DNA of 64,000 nt from Pararoseomonas sp. SCSIO 73927 (GTDB taxonomy: Bacteria > Pseudomonadota > Alphaproteobacteria > Acetobacterales > Acetobacteraceae), in the NCBI RefSeq assembly GCF_037040815.1, contig NZ_CP146232.1:2846501-2910500 (forward strand). The letters run 5' to 3'. Positions 34,188-42,884 of the stretch are shown in pieces (within the stretch, counting starts at the first letter, position 1; each line of letters starts with the position of its first letter). The translations under genes were made by a program, and so were the position numbers. The notes under the pieces were generated by a model. That model saw only the letters and a list, made by a program, of their open reading frames with translations. It searched no databases and was not told the origin of the DNA.

Positions 34188-34952
34188 TCAGAAGCCGCCG
34201 GACGTCGCGCCCGGACGCGGCGCGCGGACCCGCGTGTCAGGGCCGAGCGGAGCGGTGTGGATGTCTGCCGCCAGCCCGCCCTGGCCGACGAGCGCGACGA
34301 GCGAGGTCATCGGGCAGTCCAGCTGCTCGCTGATCTGGCCCAGGGTCTCGGCACCCGAACCGACGGATTGCAGGACCGCCCGACCGACGCTCTCGGTGAT
34401 GATCCGGTCGGCATGGCGCCAGATCGTCTGGGCATTCGATGCGCGCGGCTCCTGGAGGAGCCAGCCGGGAAACCGGATCCGGTAGTGGATGTCGATCTCG
34501 TCGAGGGCGCAGTGCAGCGAGACCAGCCGATCGAGGACCTCGGCGCGGAGCGCGGGGTTGGCCTTGCACTCCCACATCTCGAGCTGCCCATCGACCGTCT
34601 CGATCGCGACATCGGGGTAGGCGTTGCAGACCTTGCCCTTGTGCAGGAAGCGCACCTGGACTGCCTGAACGCTGAAGTGGAGAACCCATTCGGCGACATC
34701 GGCCAGCAGCAGTGCGCGGTGCTCCTTGCGGGATTCCACGACGAAGGCGGCCTTCATCTTGTTGCTCGGAAAGGAGCCGGTGATCGCCCCATGGGAGTAG
34801 CTCGCGGCCGTCCGGGCCGTTCCCCGGCTGCGGATGGCATCCCGCAGCGTTGCCCGTGCTTCGGCAGGAGACTGGTCAGCGAAGGTGCCGGAACGATGCC
34901 GGGCGATGCTGAACGGGGAGTTGTCCAGGTGCGTAAGGACGTTGACGGGCAT
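34188..34952 (-). CDS. TnsA-like transposon endonuclease
   Basis: Predicted 5'-strand-cutting subunit of a Tn7-like transposase, 254 residues, with strong AAGGAGA before ATG 34952. The PD-(D/E)XK residues are visible: Glu73/Glu77 in VVESRKEHRALLL, Asp114 in AYPDVAIET, and Glu128-Cys-Lys130 in MWECKANP. The C-terminal winged-helix-like part (AETLGQISEQLDCPMTSLVA ... ADIHTAPLGPDTRV) matches the TnsC-contact domain. It is the first gene of the transposition operon, 134 bases before the second TnsA-like gene. With an active TnsA, transposition should be cut-and-paste. Confidence 0.78.
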   Translation of the reverse strand: MPVNVLTHLDNSPFSIARHRSGTFADQSPAEARATLRDAIRSRGTARTAASYSHGAITGSFPSNKMKAAFVVESRKEHRALLLADVAEWVLHFSVQAVQVRFLHKGKVCNAYPDVAIETVDGQLEMWECKANPALRAEVLDRLVSLHCALDEIDIHYRIRFPGWLLQEPRASNAQTIWRHADRIITESVGRAVLQSVGSGAETLGQISEQLDCPMTSLVALVGQGGLAADIHTAPLGPDTRVRAPRPGATSGGF

Positions 34953-35262
34953 AGGTCTCCTTTGTCGCCTCGAGGGCGATCTCCGATGTCGCGGAATGGG
35001 GATGACCTGACGCAGGGACGTACGTCGCCGAGCGTCGCGGGGTGCGACGCTGGCTCGGTCCTGCCCTGGTTGTCAGATCAGTGGAGGGATGGGCCGCGGG
35101 GGCGGCCCCTCTTCACTCGCCCGCTATCGTGGCGGGGGCGAAGGAGGCTCCCCGCATCTCGTGGGCGGGGGCCTCGTGCTGGTCAGCTCGATGGCTCATG
35201 TCCATCGTGATGGAGCCCTTTCCGGAATCGTGGAAGAAAGACTTGAGGGGTTCGGGCAAACT
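34953..35262. other. Intergenic stretch between tnsA-like and abiEii genes
   Basis: 310 bases, GC-rich, no gene. It should carry the tnsA promoter. No ACA trinucleotide is present on the plus strand, so a conventional TGT...ACA Tn7 end is not located here. The last 40 bases before the toxin stop are AT-richer (CTTTATTTTC). Confidence 0.5.
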
Positions 35263-36261
35263 TTATTTTCGGCCGACCCCCATCATCACTATTGCGGCTT
35301 TCCGGAAATCTGATCTCGCCACCGTGTCGGGGTGCCACGTCCGCCCTGGCCGACGAGCCGTCGTCGCCACCCAGCCGGTCCCCGGTTCCCACCCCGTCCC
35401 GAGGTCGGCCCCATGTCGGAGTGCCTGGAGGACCGGGACCAGGAACCGCGCCAGGCTCCCCAACGTGGCCGCCAGGCTCCTGGGCCGGGCATCTGGCCCC
35501 GCCGTCCCGGACAGGTCGGCCCATCGGGCTTCATCGGCTGGCGTCACGCGGCGAGGGTTGAAGGCGCCTTGCCAGTAGCCGTCGTCACGGCCGAGCATTC
35601 GGGCGGCATCCCGTCCCTCGAACACAGCCGCCATCGCGTCGACCAGGGCTGACCCGTCGAAGCGGATCCGCCGCGAGAGGAGCCGGAGGTCGAAGACGTC
35701 CTGGAGGCGCGTGTGGTCGGCCCCGTACGTCACGAGCAGGGCGGCCTTCTCGGCCACGATCTCCTCGGCCGGGCAGCACGCTGCCCAGATCGAGGCCGAC
35801 CGTGTGGAACGGGAGCGCAGGGGGCGGAACTCAATCTCCGAGACGGCCGTGCGCGCTACCGTGACGTCGATCCGGAGGTCGAGCCGTCGCCTTCCCAGCC
35901 ACGCCGGTATGCTGATCCGGTGGAGGGGAGACCGGCGGGCGGCCTTGGTGCGGACCCGCACGTCGGCCCAGTCCAGGAGCAGGCCGCGAGGGCACGGTCC
36001 CAGGGCCGACTGCAGGGCTTCGACTACCTCGTCCGCGGATCCGCGCCCTCGATCCAGGAGATCGATGCCCTGCGTCGGCCGCGGCAGCTCTCCGATCCAT
36101 GCCCCGACCGCCCACGCCCCATGCAGGGGAAACCGGGCGCGGTATGGGGAGGTGCCCAGCTCCGTGATGGCGATCTCCGCCGCCGCGTGGGCCAGGTCGT
36201 CGCTGCCCGGCAGACCCCCCGTGGCCGAGGGACATCCTCCCCAGGAGGTCCCGTCGGCCAT
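35263..36261 (-). CDS. AbiEii-family nucleotidyltransferase toxin
   Basis: Type IV toxin of about 332 residues. The most diagnostic part is AEEIVAEKAALLVTYGADHT followed by RLQDVFDLRLLSRRI, as in AbiEii/AbiGii proteins, which carry a nucleotidyltransferase fold and modify tRNA or other targets to stop growth on phage infection. The N-terminal GSxxD-like motif expected in the fold reads GIDLLDRGRGS, with RLDLRIDVT as the strand that carries the later acidic residue. ATG 36261 shares one base with the antitoxin stop (TGATG), so they are coupled. Last gene of the AbiE operon. Confidence 0.8.
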   Translation of the reverse strand: MADGTSWGGCPSATGGLPGSDDLAHAAAEIAITELGTSPYRARFPLHGAWAVGAWIGELPRPTQGIDLLDRGRGSADEVVEALQSALGPCPRGLLLDWADVRVRTKAARRSPLHRISIPAWLGRRRLDLRIDVTVARTAVSEIEFRPLRSRSTRSASIWAACCPAEEIVAEKAALLVTYGADHTRLQDVFDLRLLSRRIRFDGSALVDAMAAVFEGRDAARMLGRDDGYWQGAFNPRRVTPADEARWADLSGTAGPDARPRSLAATLGSLARFLVPVLQALRHGADLGTGWEPGTGWVATTARRPGRTWHPDTVARSDFRKAAIVMMGVGRK

Positions 36262-36854
36262 CACGACGGCGCACTCACGCTGGGTAGCAGGATATCCAGA
36301 ACCAGCCGAGCCGGGTGGGGGATACGGACAGAGTCCGCCATCTCTCGGATCGCCTCAAGGCTCCCGCCGCTGGCGACATAGGCCTTGAGGCAACGCGCGG
36401 CCGTTGCCGGGCCACCCAGGTGACGGCCATAGCGGGCCAGGTCCACGACCGTTCGCTCCCTGGTCGTGCATAGAATGGTGACGTCACAGTAGAGGAACTG
36501 CTCGACCCCGGCCTCGAAGCTCGGCCGGTTGCTCCAGCGAAGCGTGCGAAGGGCAGATGGATCGCGCTTGGGGACGTGCGCCTTTATAGGAGCCGCCAGC
36601 CATAGTGGGCCATCGGCGTGAGGCAGAAGGCCATGGATCTCGGCCGCCGATACCAGACAGATCACGGCACCTCGGTTCCTGGGATAGTGGTCCCGGATCG
36701 CCTGGGCGATCGCTTCGAGGTGGACCGTTGGAGGCCCTGGCCTTTCGTCCTGGCCAGGGGCGCATCCCTGTGCTGGGCGGAAGAGATCCGGCTGTGCAGG
36801 CTTTCGGAAGAGCGGTTCGGACCACCACGCCCTGCTGTCGCTTGCCCAGTCCAT
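36261..36854 (-). CDS. AbiEi-like antitoxin lacking the N-terminal winged helix
   Basis: 197 residues. The C-terminal antitoxin domain is clear: VICLVSAAEIHGLLPHADGP, then SFEAGVEQFLYCDVTI and RTVVDLARYGRHLGG. It is a paralogue of the gene at 36995. Unlike that one, it has no DNA-binding winged helix; the first 45 residues are Pro/Arg-rich and unlike any AbiEi, and other frames do not restore the domain. It may still neutralise the toxin but probably cannot repress the promoter. Coupled to the toxin by TGATG. Confidence 0.75.
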   Translation of the reverse strand: MDWASDSRAWWSEPLFRKPAQPDLFRPAQGCAPGQDERPGPPTVHLEAIAQAIRDHYPRNRGAVICLVSAAEIHGLLPHADGPLWLAAPIKAHVPKRDPSALRTLRWSNRPSFEAGVEQFLYCDVTILCTTRERTVVDLARYGRHLGGPATAARCLKAYVASGGSLEAIREMADSVRIPHPARLVLDILLPSVSAPS

Positions 36855-36994
36855 CGTCGGCTCTCCCTTTCATTCTGGGATCGTGACGTGCGGGAGGTAC
36901 GGAGGTCGACTCAAAATTTAGCAGATTATTCCGTGCGGCCGGGCAGGCGCATTCCTTGTTCCTGGCCTCTGGTCCAGGGCGAGGCAGGGATGTC

Positions 36995-37657
36995 CTACCG
37001 ACGGTGACCGGGCGCGGGCTGCAGGTCGCCCAGGGCCGCTGTCAGCGCACGCACCGTCCTGGAGGGAGCCGCCACCTCCTCAGCCACCCTGAGCAGGGCG
37101 GGCTGCTCCCCACCTTGACGCAGATATCGGTCGGCAGCCCGGAGACTGGCGTCCTCGCCCTGGAGGTGGCGGGCGTATCGGAACAGGTCGACGACCGTTC
37201 GCGCGGCAGACGTGTGCCGTACGGGTACTCCGCAGACCTCCGCCTCGATCACACCTGCCTCGAAGGCCGAGGGATGGCTCCAGTGGAGCACCTGCTCCCG
37301 CCTGCTTCCCTGCTTGGGAGGATGTGATCCCACGGGCAGTGCAAGCCATGTGACATCAGGGAGAGCGTCGGCGAGGTCGCACAGGTATGCCGCGGACAGT
37401 AGGCACACCACCGCCCGTGGTGCCCTCGCACATGCGACGGCGATGGCGAGCAGCTCGGGCGGTGCCGTCGTTGAAGCAGCATGGTAGGCACCGGGAGCTG
37501 CTCTCGTGATCACGCCCGCCCTCACGGCATCGGAGATAGCCTGGGGCTGCACACCCTCCGCGATGAGCTGCGCCGACCGGCGGACGCATCCATCCGACAG
37601 GAGCCGTTCCAGCATGGCTCGCTGCGACATGCCCTCAGGTGGTCGAGCACCTGACAT
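36995..37657 (-). CDS. AbiEi-type antitoxin/repressor, full length, without its own toxin
   Basis: 220 residues from ATG 37657 (37630 is an alternative). An N-terminal winged helix (MLERLLSDGCVRRSAQLIAE, then GVITRAAPGAYHA) precedes the antitoxin domain VVCLLSAAYLCDLADALPDV and RTVVDLFRYARHLQG. AbiEi proteins repress their own operon and counter AbiEii by an indirect, type IV mechanism. No toxin directly follows; the next gene is the shortened paralogue, then the toxin. Possibly the pair has divided repression and antitoxin roles. Confidence 0.8.
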   Translation of the reverse strand: MSGARPPEGMSQRAMLERLLSDGCVRRSAQLIAEGVQPQAISDAVRAGVITRAAPGAYHAASTTAPPELLAIAVACARAPRAVVCLLSAAYLCDLADALPDVTWLALPVGSHPPKQGSRREQVLHWSHPSAFEAGVIEAEVCGVPVRHTSAARTVVDLFRYARHLQGEDASLRAADRYLRQGGEQPALLRVAEEVAAPSRTVRALTAALGDLQPAPGHRR

Positions 37658-37923
37658 GGATCCCCTACGAGAAATGCTGTCCTGCGCGGAAATATTGGTT
37701 CCTGTCGGGAACGACCGCAACAGTCCTCTGTAATGACCCTCAAGGACGCCGGAGGATCGCCACCGAATCCTTCAGCCTCCAGTCCGACGTCCGAGGAACG
37801 GCTTATGAGTCCTGCAGGAAGGATTCGTGCCGTCTCGCCCGGGCAATCGTCACCGTCTGCGCCGGAGGGACTGTACCCACCGCGATCCCGAGGAGGCCGC
37901 ATGCCCTCACGACCCGTGGCGGG

Positions 37924-38157
37924 TCAGCCGCGGACATCCAGCCATGCCAGGACAGTCGCCAGTCCTTGCGAGACCTGGACAAGACGGCCGCCGGGCAGGA
38001 GCAGGAGTGCTCCTCCATCGTCCTCGCACACTGCTGCGACCGACAGGGGCGAGATGGCGTGCAGGACGCCCGCGACATCCCGGATCAGCACGTAGCGGCC
38101 GATGCGGGATCCCTCCTCCAGGGGTTCGACGTGACGTCCGGCGAGCAGCGTGCTCAC
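37924..38157 (-). CDS. Small protein of unknown function (77 aa)
   Basis: Starts with GTG overlapping the protease stop (GTGA), so it is translated with the M41 protease. It is acidic to neutral, beta-rich by appearance (RIGRYVLIRDVAGVLHAISP, GGALLLLPGGRLVQVSQ) and has no signal peptide or membrane helix. I recognise no family. Its tight coupling suggests a partner, adaptor or inhibitor of the protease, which is inference. Confidence 0.6.
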   Translation of the reverse strand: MSTLLAGRHVEPLEEGSRIGRYVLIRDVAGVLHAISPLSVAAVCEDDGGALLLLPGGRLVQVSQGLATVLAWLDVRG

Positions 38158-40433
38158 GACAGGCCGTCCACGACATCGCTGGCGGGTGCCCGCAACGACA
38201 GCATGGCCTCCACCTCCTGACCTGACAGGTGTCCCATCTCGACGAGAGCAGCAGCCACACGCTCGACGGCGTCACGGTGCTTCCGGACGAGGTCCAGGGC
38301 TTCCGCATAGCCCTGCGAGATGACGGCACTGACCCGGTGGCGGATCTCCGGTACGAGCAGGAGATGCCCCAGCCGTACCGGATCATCGGCAGGGGCAAGG
38401 AATAGTAGCGCTTCAGGGTGGTCATCCAGGCCGGACGATACCACGATCGCGCAGGCCAGCTGCGTCGCGCGCGCGAGATCCGAACCCTGGGAACCGCCAG
38501 CGCCACCGCTCGGGGCGCCAAGAAGCACTTCTTCTGCGGCGCGCCCTGCAAGGATCGCGCGCAGCTGTTCGCCGACGTCCCGCCTCGTTGCGTAGGGCAT
38601 GCCGCGCACGAGTTCGGCAATGTCAACGGTGGTCGAGGAGAGGCCGCCCACCGTAGGCTCGACGACCACCTGTTCCACGAGGCAGACGCCGAGCGAAGCA
38701 AAGCCGAGAGCGTGCCCCGCCTCGTGGGCCGCCATCCGCCGGACTGCATCTGGATGATGCACCGATGGCGCGGGTCCGACCTCCTGGATGAGATCGTCCA
38801 CGACCATCAAGCGGCCTGCTGCTCTGGCTCGGCGCCTTGCTCCACGGCACCAGCGTTCGATGTCAGCACCTACAGCCTGCCGGAGAGCAGCCGTCCTTGC
38901 GACGGGCAGGAGGTCCTCCGTCTGGAGAGCGCCGTGGAGATGGACGCGCAGGATCTGCTGGAGAGCAGGCGCATCGGGTCGGTCCAGCCGGATGATGCGT
39001 TCCAGACGTCCCGCCCGGGTCATGGCAGGATCGAGGTTGGACGCGTCGTTGCACGTGGCGATGACCACTACGCCGTCCCGCTTGACGGCCCCATCAAGCT
39101 GCTCGAGCAGCCCATTGATGACTTCTACGACGTAGTCCCGGTGCTTGTGCGTCACAGATGCGCGGCTGGGAAACGAGTCAACCTCGTCGATGAGGATGAT
39201 CGCTGGCGCCTTCCGCCGCGCCTCGTCGAAGGTAGCCTTCATTGCGCTCAGTAGGTGCCCGAGATGCCCCTCGCGAGCGCCCTGCCACTGCGCGAGGGAT
39301 GCGCTGACCAAGGGCACCCCGGCCGATCCTGCCAACGCCCTGGCAAAGCTCGATTTCCCACAGCCCGGCGGTCCCTCGAGGATCACGCCACGATCCACAT
39401 CCGACCAGTCGAGTTCCCCGCGCGCGAAGGCAGTCAGATCCGTGACGAGCTGTCGTCCCCAGGCCGTGGCTTCACCCTGTCCGGGCAGGTCGTCTAGGGT
39501 CAACGTCGATTCCTGCTTCGCCGCGGCGAGACGTGCCTTGGACCTGTCGACCAAGGTGCAGAGACGGCCAAGGAAGGTCGCTGCATCCTGTCCTCTCCGA
39601 TGAGCCAGGTTCACAAGAATAGGCGACACGTCCGTCCCGTCCGGGGACGATCCGGTGACATCGGGCAGGCAGCACAATGGGACGGTTGCACCCGTTTCCA
39701 GGGCGGCCGCCAGCAGCGCCAGGACACCGCTGCCAGGAGGCTCCACCACCAGCCTTGCGTCCTCGGCGAGCAGGATGTCAGGCGAGAGCAGCGTGTCAGG
39801 AGCATGCGAGAGGACGTGGATGGCTGTCCCTCGGCCAACGGCATCGCGGAAGACTTCGACATTGTGCGCAGGGCGTACAGGCAGGTCGAAGATCTGGAAC
39901 TGGTCGGGGCCGCGGAGATCCCTTGACGGTGACGACGCACTGGAACGGGCGTCCTGACGACTGATCCCGGACGTACCCAAGGCCGGTGCCCTGCTGTCGC
40001 TCTTGGGAGGGGTGTCGAGTGCTTCGACCACCAGATCCAAGGCCCGTGCGACATTCCTTCCCCACAGCACATCGGGAACCTGGATGATGCTGACTGTGCC
40101 GGGCTGCATGGCACCGGTCAGGAAGTCAGGCGCCTGCAGCAGGGCATCCCGGAGCATGAGCAGAGCGCACAGCGTCGCTGGTTCATGCTCGAGCGATCGA
40201 CGGAGTGGATCGACCTCCGGCCCGACCTGGCCCCACGGCTCGACTGCGCCCTCGGCCACCTCGGGACCTGGTGAACGCATACTCCGAGGGCGTCTCGTGG
40301 TCCCGCTGTCACGGCCGGGGGCGAGCATCAGGTCATCGTCGTCGTAGACTGCCCGGAGAAGGTCGGCAGAGATCCCTTCCAGTGCTGCCTCGACGGACGA
40401 AACGGCGCCTGACTGCTTGACCCTACGCGGCAT
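38154..40433 (-). CDS. FtsH-like AAA+ / M41 metalloprotease without membrane anchor
   Basis: ATP-dependent zinc protease of about 759 residues. The AAA+ module has Walker A EGPPGCGKSS (354-361) and Walker B IILIDEVDS (Asp416, Glu417), then CNDASNLDPAMTRAGRLERI with the arginine-finger region. The M41 site is AAHEAGHALGF (HEAGH 570-574), with the third zinc-ligand region near GSDLARATQLA. The N-terminal 340 residues are not the two-helix membrane anchor of FtsH but a soluble, largely unrecognised region. It probably degrades a specific cytosolic target within this island. ATG 40442 is an alternative start; both overlap the DUF6634 gene. Confidence 0.88.
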   Translation of the reverse strand: MPRRVKQSGAVSSVEAALEGISADLLRAVYDDDDLMLAPGRDSGTTRRPRSMRSPGPEVAEGAVEPWGQVGPEVDPLRRSLEHEPATLCALLMLRDALLQAPDFLTGAMQPGTVSIIQVPDVLWGRNVARALDLVVEALDTPPKSDSRAPALGTSGISRQDARSSASSPSRDLRGPDQFQIFDLPVRPAHNVEVFRDAVGRGTAIHVLSHAPDTLLSPDILLAEDARLVVEPPGSGVLALLAAALETGATVPLCCLPDVTGSSPDGTDVSPILVNLAHRRGQDAATFLGRLCTLVDRSKARLAAAKQESTLTLDDLPGQGEATAWGRQLVTDLTAFARGELDWSDVDRGVILEGPPGCGKSSFARALAGSAGVPLVSASLAQWQGAREGHLGHLLSAMKATFDEARRKAPAIILIDEVDSFPSRASVTHKHRDYVVEVINGLLEQLDGAVKRDGVVVIATCNDASNLDPAMTRAGRLERIIRLDRPDAPALQQILRVHLHGALQTEDLLPVARTAALRQAVGADIERWCRGARRRARAAGRLMVVDDLIQEVGPAPSVHHPDAVRRMAAHEAGHALGFASLGVCLVEQVVVEPTVGGLSSTTVDIAELVRGMPYATRRDVGEQLRAILAGRAAEEVLLGAPSGGAGGSQGSDLARATQLACAIVVSSGLDDHPEALLFLAPADDPVRLGHLLLVPEIRHRVSAVISQGYAEALDLVRKHRDAVERVAAALVEMGHLSGQEVEAMLSLRAPASDVVDGLS

Positions 40434-40761
40434 GGCCACCATCCGACCGCTGGTTGCCGAGCGCATAGTAGCGGGACAGCGTCCTTGCCCAGCCCTGGGT
40501 GGTGCTGATGGCCCAGATCTCCGTCGTGTGCACGGATCCATCGGGCAGCCGGGGATGACCGACCAGATTGCCGACCATCGTCGTCATCGTCCTCTGACTG
40601 AACTGCCACCGATCCAGCACGGGGGCGCTGTCGAGTTCCGAGGCGGTGGGAGCGGTGCCCTCGGCGATGGCGCGGAGGTCGCGTGCCAGGGCGGCGAGAC
40701 GGTCCGCTTCCAGGAGGAGGAGCAGGCGTGCGTGTTCCCGCCCGGGATGGACGTGAATCAT
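40423..40761 (-). CDS. DUF6634-like protein
   Basis: 112 residues. The arrangement LLLLEADRLAALARDLRAIA, TASELDSAPVLDRWQFSQ, LVGHPRLPDGSVHTTEIWAI and GWARTLSRYYALG matches the uncharacterised DUF6634 pattern I know from alphaproteobacterial accessory regions. It is the first gene of the protease operon and its end overlaps the protease start. Function unknown. Confidence 0.65.
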   Translation of the reverse strand: MIHVHPGREHARLLLLLEADRLAALARDLRAIAEGTAPTASELDSAPVLDRWQFSQRTMTTMVGNLVGHPRLPDGSVHTTEIWAISTTQGWARTLSRYYALGNQRSDGGHAA

Positions 40762-41128
40762 CAGGGAGGTCCTGTCGGAGGGATTGGATGCCGTCGAGGA
40801 GAGGGTCTGCCGACCCCTGCTACGGGAATCCTATTCGGGCGGTGGAGAGCGCTTCCATGGGAAACAGATAGGGAACTTCGGTGCGGTGGCGCCAACCCTA
40901 ATTTCCGGGATTTTTCCGCGTGCGGCCGTCCTGCGGGCGGATCGGCCATGGCCATGGCTGACCTCCCGAGATGCTGGCTTCAGGAGGACGCGTGGGTCCG
41001 GTCCGGTCGGAGCTGGGCAAGATCCAGACCGTAGGCGATGCGGCTTTGACATCCCCGACCAAGGGAACCAGCGCGCAACTCGCACGATACCGAGGACTTC
41101 CTGCTCGACTGCCGTCAGAGGGGTGTTG
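40762..41128. other. Intergenic stretch at the right edge of the island
   Basis: 367 bases without a convincing gene, between the minus-strand island operon and the plus-strand MFS gene; it should hold divergent promoters and perhaps the right end of the mobile region. A short AT-richer piece occurs near 40895-40915. The MFS reading frame is open back to 40784, but that upstream part does not look like protein. Confidence 0.5.
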
Positions 41129-42280
41129 ATGTCGTCCTCCACGCGAGCCATGCCTGACCGCGCGATTGATGCCCAACAGTTGGCAAGCCGCCTCTCCTTC
41201 CTGATCGCAGGTCTCGGCACTGGCGCGTGGGCGCCGATGGTCCCCTATGCCAAGACCAGGGCCGGGCTGGACGACGGCACCCTCGGGCTGCTCCTGCTGT
41301 GCCTCGGCCTTGGGTCCATCGTCGCCATGCCGGTCGCCGGTGCCCTGGTCACTAGGCTGGGCTGCCGCCGGGTGACGACCCCGGCGGTCGTGTGCATGAT
41401 CCTAGTGCTGCCCCTCCTGGCCGTGCTCTCCGACTTCACGGTCCTGGCGCTTGCGCTGCTCGTGTTCGGGGTCGGCGTCGGAACGCTCGACTGCGCGATG
41501 AACGTCCAGGCCATCCTGATCGAGCGCGCCGCAGGCCGTCCCATCATGTCAGGCCTCCACGGCCTCTACAGCCTGGGCGGCATCCTCGGTGCGGCGGGCG
41601 TCAGCGGCATCCTCGGCCTGGGTACCTCGCCGCTCGCAGCCAGCCTCTGCGCCGCGGCCGTCCTGGCCGTTGCACTCCTGGCCGCCTGGCCGGGCATGCT
41701 GACCTACGGATCTGCCGGAGGCGGTCCTGCATTCGCCATCCCGCGCGGTCCCATCCTCCTGATCGGGCTGCTGTGCTTCACGGTGTTCCTGGCCGAGGGA
41801 GCGATGCTCGACTGGAGCGCGGTGTTCCTCACCACCGAGCGCGATCTCGACCCCGCCTGGGCCGGGCTTGGCTATGCGGCCTTCTCGCTGACCATGACCA
41901 TCTGCCGTCTCACGGGCGACCTCATCGTGACAAGGGTCGGCCGGACCCGCGTGATCATGCTTGGGGCGCTGTGCGCAGCCTCAGGGCTGGCGATGGCCGC
42001 GATCCTGCCCGCAACCCTGGTCGCGGTCCTGGGGTTCGCGCTGGTCGGGATCGGCTGCGCCAACATCGTGCCGGTGCTCTTCACCGCCGTCGGCAGGCAG
42101 AGATTGATGCCCGAGGGTGCCGCAGTCGCCGCGGTGACAACCCTCGGGTATGCGGGCGTCCTCATCGGCCCCGCAGGTATCGGCCTCCTTGCCCACGCCA
42201 CGGACCTATCTGCGGCCTTCCTCTTGGTAGCGGCCATGCTTGTCGGAGTTGCCGCAAGTGCGCGCAGCGTGCGGGTATGA
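41129..42280 (+). CDS. MFS transporter
   Basis: Inner-membrane transporter of 383 residues, twelve hydrophobic segments. The start region LSFLIAGLGTGAWAPMVPYA with ALVTRLGCRRV after helix 2 and SGLHGLYSLGGILGAAGVSG in helix 5 match the FucP/YbjJ-like group of MFS proteins often annotated as hexose or drug exporters. ATG 41129 or 41150 could start it. It stands alone beside the island; substrate unknown. Confidence 0.88.
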   Translation: MSSSTRAMPDRAIDAQQLASRLSFLIAGLGTGAWAPMVPYAKTRAGLDDGTLGLLLLCLGLGSIVAMPVAGALVTRLGCRRVTTPAVVCMILVLPLLAVLSDFTVLALALLVFGVGVGTLDCAMNVQAILIERAAGRPIMSGLHGLYSLGGILGAAGVSGILGLGTSPLAASLCAAAVLAVALLAAWPGMLTYGSAGGGPAFAIPRGPILLIGLLCFTVFLAEGAMLDWSAVFLTTERDLDPAWAGLGYAAFSLTMTICRLTGDLIVTRVGRTRVIMLGALCAASGLAMAAILPATLVAVLGFALVGIGCANIVPVLFTAVGRQRLMPEGAAVAAVTTLGYAGVLIGPAGIGLLAHATDLSAAFLLVAAMLVGVAASARSVRV

Positions 42281-42401
42281 GCGTGTCCTACAGCATGCCG
42301 AGAAGCAGACATTCGCCCCGACGGGAATGCTCCTACGAGGAGGCCACCTGCATCACGGAAACAGCGTTGGATCAGCAGAGGATACCGCGCAGTCTGCGAG
42401 A

Positions 42402-42884
42402 TCATGGTGCAATGCTGCCCATATCGGCCACGATCGACGACGGATCGCAGCGGAGCCTGACGATCTCGTTGCCTCGCTTGCTGTTCGTAAAGGCTTCGAT
42501 CGAGCTGTAGGCACGGACTTCGGCACCTCTGACATTGCCGGGCCTGCGGCGGTCGTCGGTGATGAAGAAGCTGTAGACGTAGTTCCCGCGAGGATAGCCG
42601 ATGCCGCTGGTGATCTCGGAGGGGCGATCGGCACCCATCTGCTTGGTCGAGAAGATGTAGTGATCGGCCTCGAAGTACAGCTCCGCAGGTTGAGTTCCCG
42701 TCACGAAGGTGTAGTAGACTTCCGCCCGGCCCGCGCGCAGCCGCGCATCGGCAATGCGGCAGAATTCCACACGCGCGTTCCGCTCAGGGATGTTGCAGGC
42801 GAACTGGGTCTGCCAGGGCGGGAGGCAGTTCGCCAAGGCCATCGTGGGCATCAGTGCGATGGCTAGGGCAGCAAGCAGCTTCAT
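42402..42884 (-). CDS. Secreted protein of unknown function
   Basis: 160 residues from ATG 42884. A clear Sec signal peptide (MKLLAALAIALMPTMALA) ends before Asn-Cys. The mature part has three Cys (CLPPWQTQFACNIPERNA, VEFCRIAD) and a late fourth in RLRCDPSS, which could form disulfides in the periplasm, and several Tyr-rich strands (AEVYYTFVTG, GNYVYSFFITDD). I recognise no family. It converges on the MFS gene. Confidence 0.75.
   Translation of the reverse strand: MKLLAALAIALMPTMALANCLPPWQTQFACNIPERNARVEFCRIADARLRAGRAEVYYTFVTGTQPAELYFEADHYIFSTKQMGADRPSEITSGIGYPRGNYVYSFFITDDRRRPGNVRGAEVRAYSSIEAFTNSKRGNEIVRLRCDPSSIVADMGSIAP

Larger units (their letters stand above)
25504..40761. mobile_element. 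Tn7-like transposon / defence island (boundaries not determined)
   Basis: Ten genes absent from ordinary catabolic neighbourhoods: a nuclease-STAND protein, TnsC/TniB, TnsB/TniA, two TnsA-like proteins, AbiE toxin-antitoxin genes, an M41 protease, a 77-residue protein and a DUF6634 protein. All but the first run on the minus strand. In Tn7 the element end lies just upstream of tnsA, which would put one end near 35.0-35.25 kb and make only 25-35 kb the transposon; alternatively the whole 15 kb moves together. Terminal repeats and target duplication were not found by eye. Confidence 0.5.

Noticed and set aside
25073..41051. TGTCA at 25073 and TGACA at 41047 as transposon ends
   Set aside because: Only five bases agree, the following sequence differs, and the flanking five bases are not duplicated.
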